9,522 nt of DNA from Lachnoclostridium sp. UBA7097 (GTDB taxonomy: Bacteria; Bacillota; Clostridia; Lachnospirales; Lachnospiraceae), in contig DKYP01000168.1 in assembly GCA_002499945.1 (NCBI GenBank), forward strand, positions 8,524-18,045. The letters run 5' to 3'. The notes beneath the pieces were generated by a model. That model was given only the letters and a program-made list of their open reading frames with translations. It was not told the origin of the DNA and searched no databases. Shown here piece by piece: positions 6,941 through 9,522 of this stretch. Numbering within the stretch: the stretch's first letter is position 1; each line of letters begins with the position of its first letter. Made by a program: the position numbers and the translations under genes.

Positions 6941-6969
6941 TTGATAATGCCATTTTAATATGGTATACT
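6941..6969 (+). promoter_or_regulatory. Extended -10 promoter of the AlbA_2 regulator gene, with overlapping dyad
   Basis: TTGATA (6941-6946) and TATACT (6964-6969) are 17 bases apart, and TG at 6961-6962 gives an extended -10. A 20-base dyad centred on CCATTTTAATATGG (6947-6966, 8 of 10 positions paired) covers the spacer and the start of the -10 box, where a bound repressor would block RNA polymerase. The promoter is well supported; the operator is inference. Confidence 0.75.
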
Positions 6970-7018
6970 TTGTTATTATACATAAACGGATATTTTGGCT
7001 GGAAACCTGGAGGTTATT

Positions 7019-8491
7019 ATGGACATTAAAGAATTAATTGGAGAAGCCACTGATTATGATAAAAAAGTGGCTCTTGAAAGGAAAAAACCTAAAAGCTGGT
7101 GTAAGAGTGTCAGTGCATTTGCAAACACTTCCGGTGGCAGTCTGGTTTTTGGTATTTCAAATGATAATGGGCTTATTGGATTAGAAAATGCAGAGGAAGA
7201 TGCAGAAGTGATAAGCGAAGAAATTAAAAACAGGTTAAGTCCTGTTCCAGAGTTTATGTTGAGATTTGATAAGGTTGATAATAAAAAATTTATTATTCTT
7301 GATGTCTTTAAAGGGATGGAAACACCATATTATTATACAGCAGACGGAACAACAGAAGCTTATGTGCGTATAGGTAATGAAAGTGTAAAAGCAAATTCCA
7401 CTGAATTAAAAAGATTAGTTTTGCGTGGCAGAAATTCACCATATGATATGCAAAATTCTGGTTATAAATTTGAAGATTATTCATTCTCACATTTAAAAGC
7501 AAGATACTATAAAATTACTAAAAACAGTTTTGATAATAAGTTTTTTACATCATGGAATATTATAGATACTAGTGGGAACCTGACAAATGCAGGTGCTTTA
7601 CTTGCAGATGAATCCCCAATATGGTATTCAAGGGCCTTTTGTACAAGATGGAATGGATTAAAGAAAACAGAGGCTATAGATAGCGCTGAATATTCTGGAA
7701 GTATAATATATCTTTTGTCAGAAAGTTCTGCTTTTATTAGAAGAAATATGAAAGTAAAGTGGAAAAAGCTGCCTGAATCCAGAGTGGATTTCCCAGATTA
7801 TATTGAGAGAAGTTATTTTGAGGCGCTTGTTAATGGATATATACATAGAGATTATCTTATTACAGGTGGAGAAGTGCATGTTGATATATTTGATGACCGT
7901 TTAGAAATATATTCACCTGGTGGTATGGTTGATGGAACTATGATTCAGGACAGGAATATTGATTATGTTCCGTCCGAAAGAAGAAATCCTTTACTAGCTG
8001 ATATATTTGCAAGATTAGATTATATGGAGCGCAAAGGCAGCGGTCTTGGGCTTATCAGGGATGGATATAGTAATGCACCGAATTTCATCCGTGGAAAAGA
8101 ACCAGTATTTTACTCTGATTCTGCACAATTCAGGATTATTTTACCAAATTTAAATTATAAAAATGAAATGGCTGGTAAATTAATAGAGGATGATAAACAG
8201 AATAAGGTACAAGACAGGGTACAAGACAGGGTACAAGACAGGGTACAAGATGATAAAAAATTAATAAATATTATTGGAAATGATGTAATTGGACATGTTA
8301 CTGCCATAGAGTTTCTGGAATATTGTAAATTACCCAGGACGAGAATGGAAATGCAGGAATTTTGTGGACTGGCTGCAAGAAGAAATTTTAATGAAAGATA
8401 TTTGAATCCTTTATTGGAAAAAGGAGTATTAAAAATGATAATGCCTGATAAACCGAAAAGTAAAAAACAAAGATATTATTCAGAATTGTAG
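7019..8491 (+). CDS. AlbA_2 (Schlafen-like) / HATPase_c_4 domain protein, putative transcriptional regulator
   Basis: This 490-residue protein belongs to the COG2865-type group, often annotated as RecG-like helicase or transcriptional regulator although it lacks helicase motifs. Residues 1-135 form the AlbA_2 putative DNA-binding domain, with SVSAFANTSGGSLVFGISNDNG at about 30-51 and YVRIGN at 115-120. Residues 265-380 match the HATPase_c_4 domain, with VNGYIHRDY (271-279), SPGGMVDG (299-306) and the glycine loop KGSGLGLIRD (339-348). A linker with three VQDR repeats (397-411) leads to a C-terminal segment (415-490) that may be a winged helix. The ATG at 7019 is preceded by GGAGG (7009-7013) at the right distance; an upstream TTG at 6995 has no such site. 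The DNA is visibly AT-richer than spoIVA or glmS, which hints at acquisition. Its target is unknown; the dyad in its own promoter suggests autoregulation. Confidence 0.88.
   Translation: MDIKELIGEATDYDKKVALERKKPKSWCKSVSAFANTSGGSLVFGISNDNGLIGLENAEEDAEVISEEIKNRLSPVPEFMLRFDKVDNKKFIILDVFKGMETPYYYTADGTTEAYVRIGNESVKANSTELKRLVLRGRNSPYDMQNSGYKFEDYSFSHLKARYYKITKNSFDNKFFTSWNIIDTSGNLTNAGALLADESPIWYSRAFCTRWNGLKKTEAIDSAEYSGSIIYLLSESSAFIRRNMKVKWKKLPESRVDFPDYIERSYFEALVNGYIHRDYLITGGEVHVDIFDDRLEIYSPGGMVDGTMIQDRNIDYVPSERRNPLLADIFARLDYMERKGSGLGLIRDGYSNAPNFIRGKEPVFYSDSAQFRIILPNLNYKNEMAGKLIEDDKQNKVQDRVQDRVQDRVQDDKKLINIIGNDVIGHVTAIEFLEYCKLPRTRMEMQEFCGLAARRNFNERYLNPLLEKGVLKMIMPDKPKSKKQRYYSEL
8207..8254 (+). repeat. 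12-bp in-frame tandem repeat (VQDR units)
   Basis: GTACAAGACAGG occurs three times back to back (8207-8218, 8219-8230, 8231-8242), and a fourth copy diverges after eight bases (8243-8250). Each unit is four codons (Val-Gln-Asp-Arg), so gain or loss of a unit keeps the reading frame and changes only the length of the linker between the ATPase-like and C-terminal domains. Confidence 0.95.
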
Positions 8492-8568
8492 ATATTATTA
8501 TCAGGAAGAATGCATTAGGAAAATAAAAACCAATGGTTTTACGTGAAGAAAAGTACAGGAGGAATATT

Positions 8569-9456
8569 TTGCAAAATAATATAAAAAATTTACTGGATTT
8601 ATTAGAGCAGGCACAGAATAAAAAAGATTATGAAACTGTGGCAGGGTATTATATGGAACTTGGCAGAGCTTACAAAAAAGAGGGCAACATACCAAAGCTG
8701 CTTTATTATTTAAACCGTTTTGATAATCTTACTGGCGGAGATGATAATTTATACCAGAAATTTAAAAGGGATGATATGACTTACTGGCTTGTGGACTTGG
8801 AAACAGAGTATATTCCATATGAAAGAAAGATACAGCAGCAGGTTCTGGAGAAATCAAAGGATTTAAATGTTTTACAGAAAATACAGTGGGTGTTATTAAC
8901 CATGTCAAGGTTTTGTGAGTTATTCAGGCGTATTTCTGTACTGCCAGGCTTCGGAGGATTTGAAAAACTTGGCAGGATTATAAATTATTTCAGCGAGGGG
9001 ATTTATGGAGGCCTGGATAAAGATAAAAAAGATGAAATAGAAGATGAAATATATGGTTATAATGATTTAACAGATGATATATTTGATTCTTCTGTTATGT
9101 GTGATTACACAAATAAAGTAAAAATTCCCGGACAGGAGGATTTTGTGCCAGCAGATTTAGAAGGAGGGGATAATGGTGGCATTGGGACGGATTTTTTCAG
9201 CAGTGCTTATTATGATATAAAGTCTTTTGTTTATGACAAGATGCCAGAAGACAGCAGGATTACTATGGAATTTGTGCCATGCGGGATTATGCAGGATTAC
9301 TATTACCGTACATCAGATTCAGATATAGCAGATGAAAAGAAAGTAAAAGAAGAAGTAAACCGTATTTTTTCAGATTATGAATTTATAAAAGAAGAACCAG
9401 ATAAAGAAAAATTTGCTGGAAGAATAGAGGGATATAAAAAAATTATGCTTATTTAA
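8569..9456 (+). CDS. Hypothetical acidic protein with a helical, TPR-like N-terminus
   Basis: I do not recognise this 295-residue protein. Residues 1-60 (LLDLLEQAQNKKDYETVAGYYMELGRAYKKEGN) look like paired helices of the tetratricopeptide type, which suggests protein binding. Residues 75-125 are also probably helical. The middle and C-terminal parts are rich in Asp, Glu, Tyr and Gly (150-210) with no catalytic motif that I can name. There is no signal peptide or membrane segment, so it is probably cytosolic. I prefer the TTG at 8569 because AGGAGG (8557-8562) lies six bases upstream; the in-frame ATG at 8533 would add 12 residues but has only a weak AGGAA before it. It follows the regulator gene by 77 bases with no terminator or clear promoter between, so the two may be co-transcribed. 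Confidence 0.75.
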   Translation: MQNNIKNLLDLLEQAQNKKDYETVAGYYMELGRAYKKEGNIPKLLYYLNRFDNLTGGDDNLYQKFKRDDMTYWLVDLETEYIPYERKIQQQVLEKSKDLNVLQKIQWVLLTMSRFCELFRRISVLPGFGGFEKLGRIINYFSEGIYGGLDKDKKDEIEDEIYGYNDLTDDIFDSSVMCDYTNKVKIPGQEDFVPADLEGGDNGGIGTDFFSSAYYDIKSFVYDKMPEDSRITMEFVPCGIMQDYYYRTSDSDIADEKKVKEEVNRIFSDYEFIKEEPDKEKFAGRIEGYKKIMLI

Positions 9457-9522
9457 TACAGGCTATAACCTTTATCTTAATTATAGCAAAAAATTATTCC
9501 ATAACAGATAATTATTTAACAT
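9457..9522. other. AT-rich 3' flank without recognised features
   Basis: After the last stop codon the sequence is AT-rich. GCTATAA (9462-9468) can pair with TTATAGC (9481-9487), but no T run follows on the plus strand, so this is not a standard terminator. I see no promoter or start of a gene before the window ends. Confidence 0.4.

Noticed and set aside
6827..7007. Inverted 10-base repeat GGTTTCCAGC (6827-6836) and GCTGGAAACC (6998-7007)
   Set aside because: One copy lies inside the element and the other just before the regulator's ribosome binding site, across a promoter, so they are not on one transcript; chance is likely in this repeat-rich region.
9462..9487. Hairpin GCTATAA/TTATAGC after the last gene as a terminator
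   Set aside because: The stem is short and A-T rich and is followed by A's, not T's, on the plus strand.
1..9522. CRISPR array, tRNA or rRNA genes, prophage attachment site
   Set aside because: No regularly spaced direct repeats, no cloverleaf and no rRNA motifs were found; the only regular array is the 12-bp coding repeat at 8207.

Overview
This window comes from a low-GC, endospore-forming Firmicute, most likely a clostridium of the Lachnospiraceae type. The signs are an AT-rich genome with frequent AGG and ATA codons, a full-length spoIVA (endospore coat), a short Firmicute-type rpsU, and a glmS gene controlled by a glmS ribozyme. The family placement is inference; the presence of these genes is read directly from the sequence.

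Left part (1-4343, plus strand). A cytosolic cyclophilin (84-611) is followed three bases later by a 570-residue ABC-class ATPase of the uncharacterised COG3044 family (615-2327). An extended -10 promoter (2378-2405) then drives rpsU through a leader of about 120 nt with two small hairpins. A strong terminator (2730-2762) separates rpsU from spoIVA (2865-4343), the ATPase that polymerises as the basement layer of the spore coat.

Middle (4344-6566, minus strand). spoIVA converges on glmS (6250-4430), and a single 12-bp hairpin with T runs on both sides can end both transcripts. Upstream of glmS the strand-reversed leader holds an unmistakable glmS ribozyme (6471-6311) and, 5' of that, a TTGACA-17-TAAAAT promoter. 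Glucosamine-6-phosphate, the product of GlmS, would trigger cleavage of the glmS mRNA.

Intergenic element (6579-6924). Between the glmS promoter and the next, divergent promoter lies a 346-bp non-coding element bounded by perfect 20-bp inverted repeats. Inside it is a nested series of further inverted repeats that could fold it into one long interrupted hairpin. It looks like a MITE (non-autonomous mobile element) and is the least explained object in the window.

Right part (6941-9456, plus strand). A well-formed promoter with an overlapping dyad precedes an AlbA_2 (Schlafen-like)/HATPase_c_4 regulator (7019-8491) that contains an in-frame 12-bp tandem repeat encoding VQDR. Next comes an acidic protein I do not recognise (8569-9456). 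These two genes look like accessory material beside the core block; their joint role is unknown.
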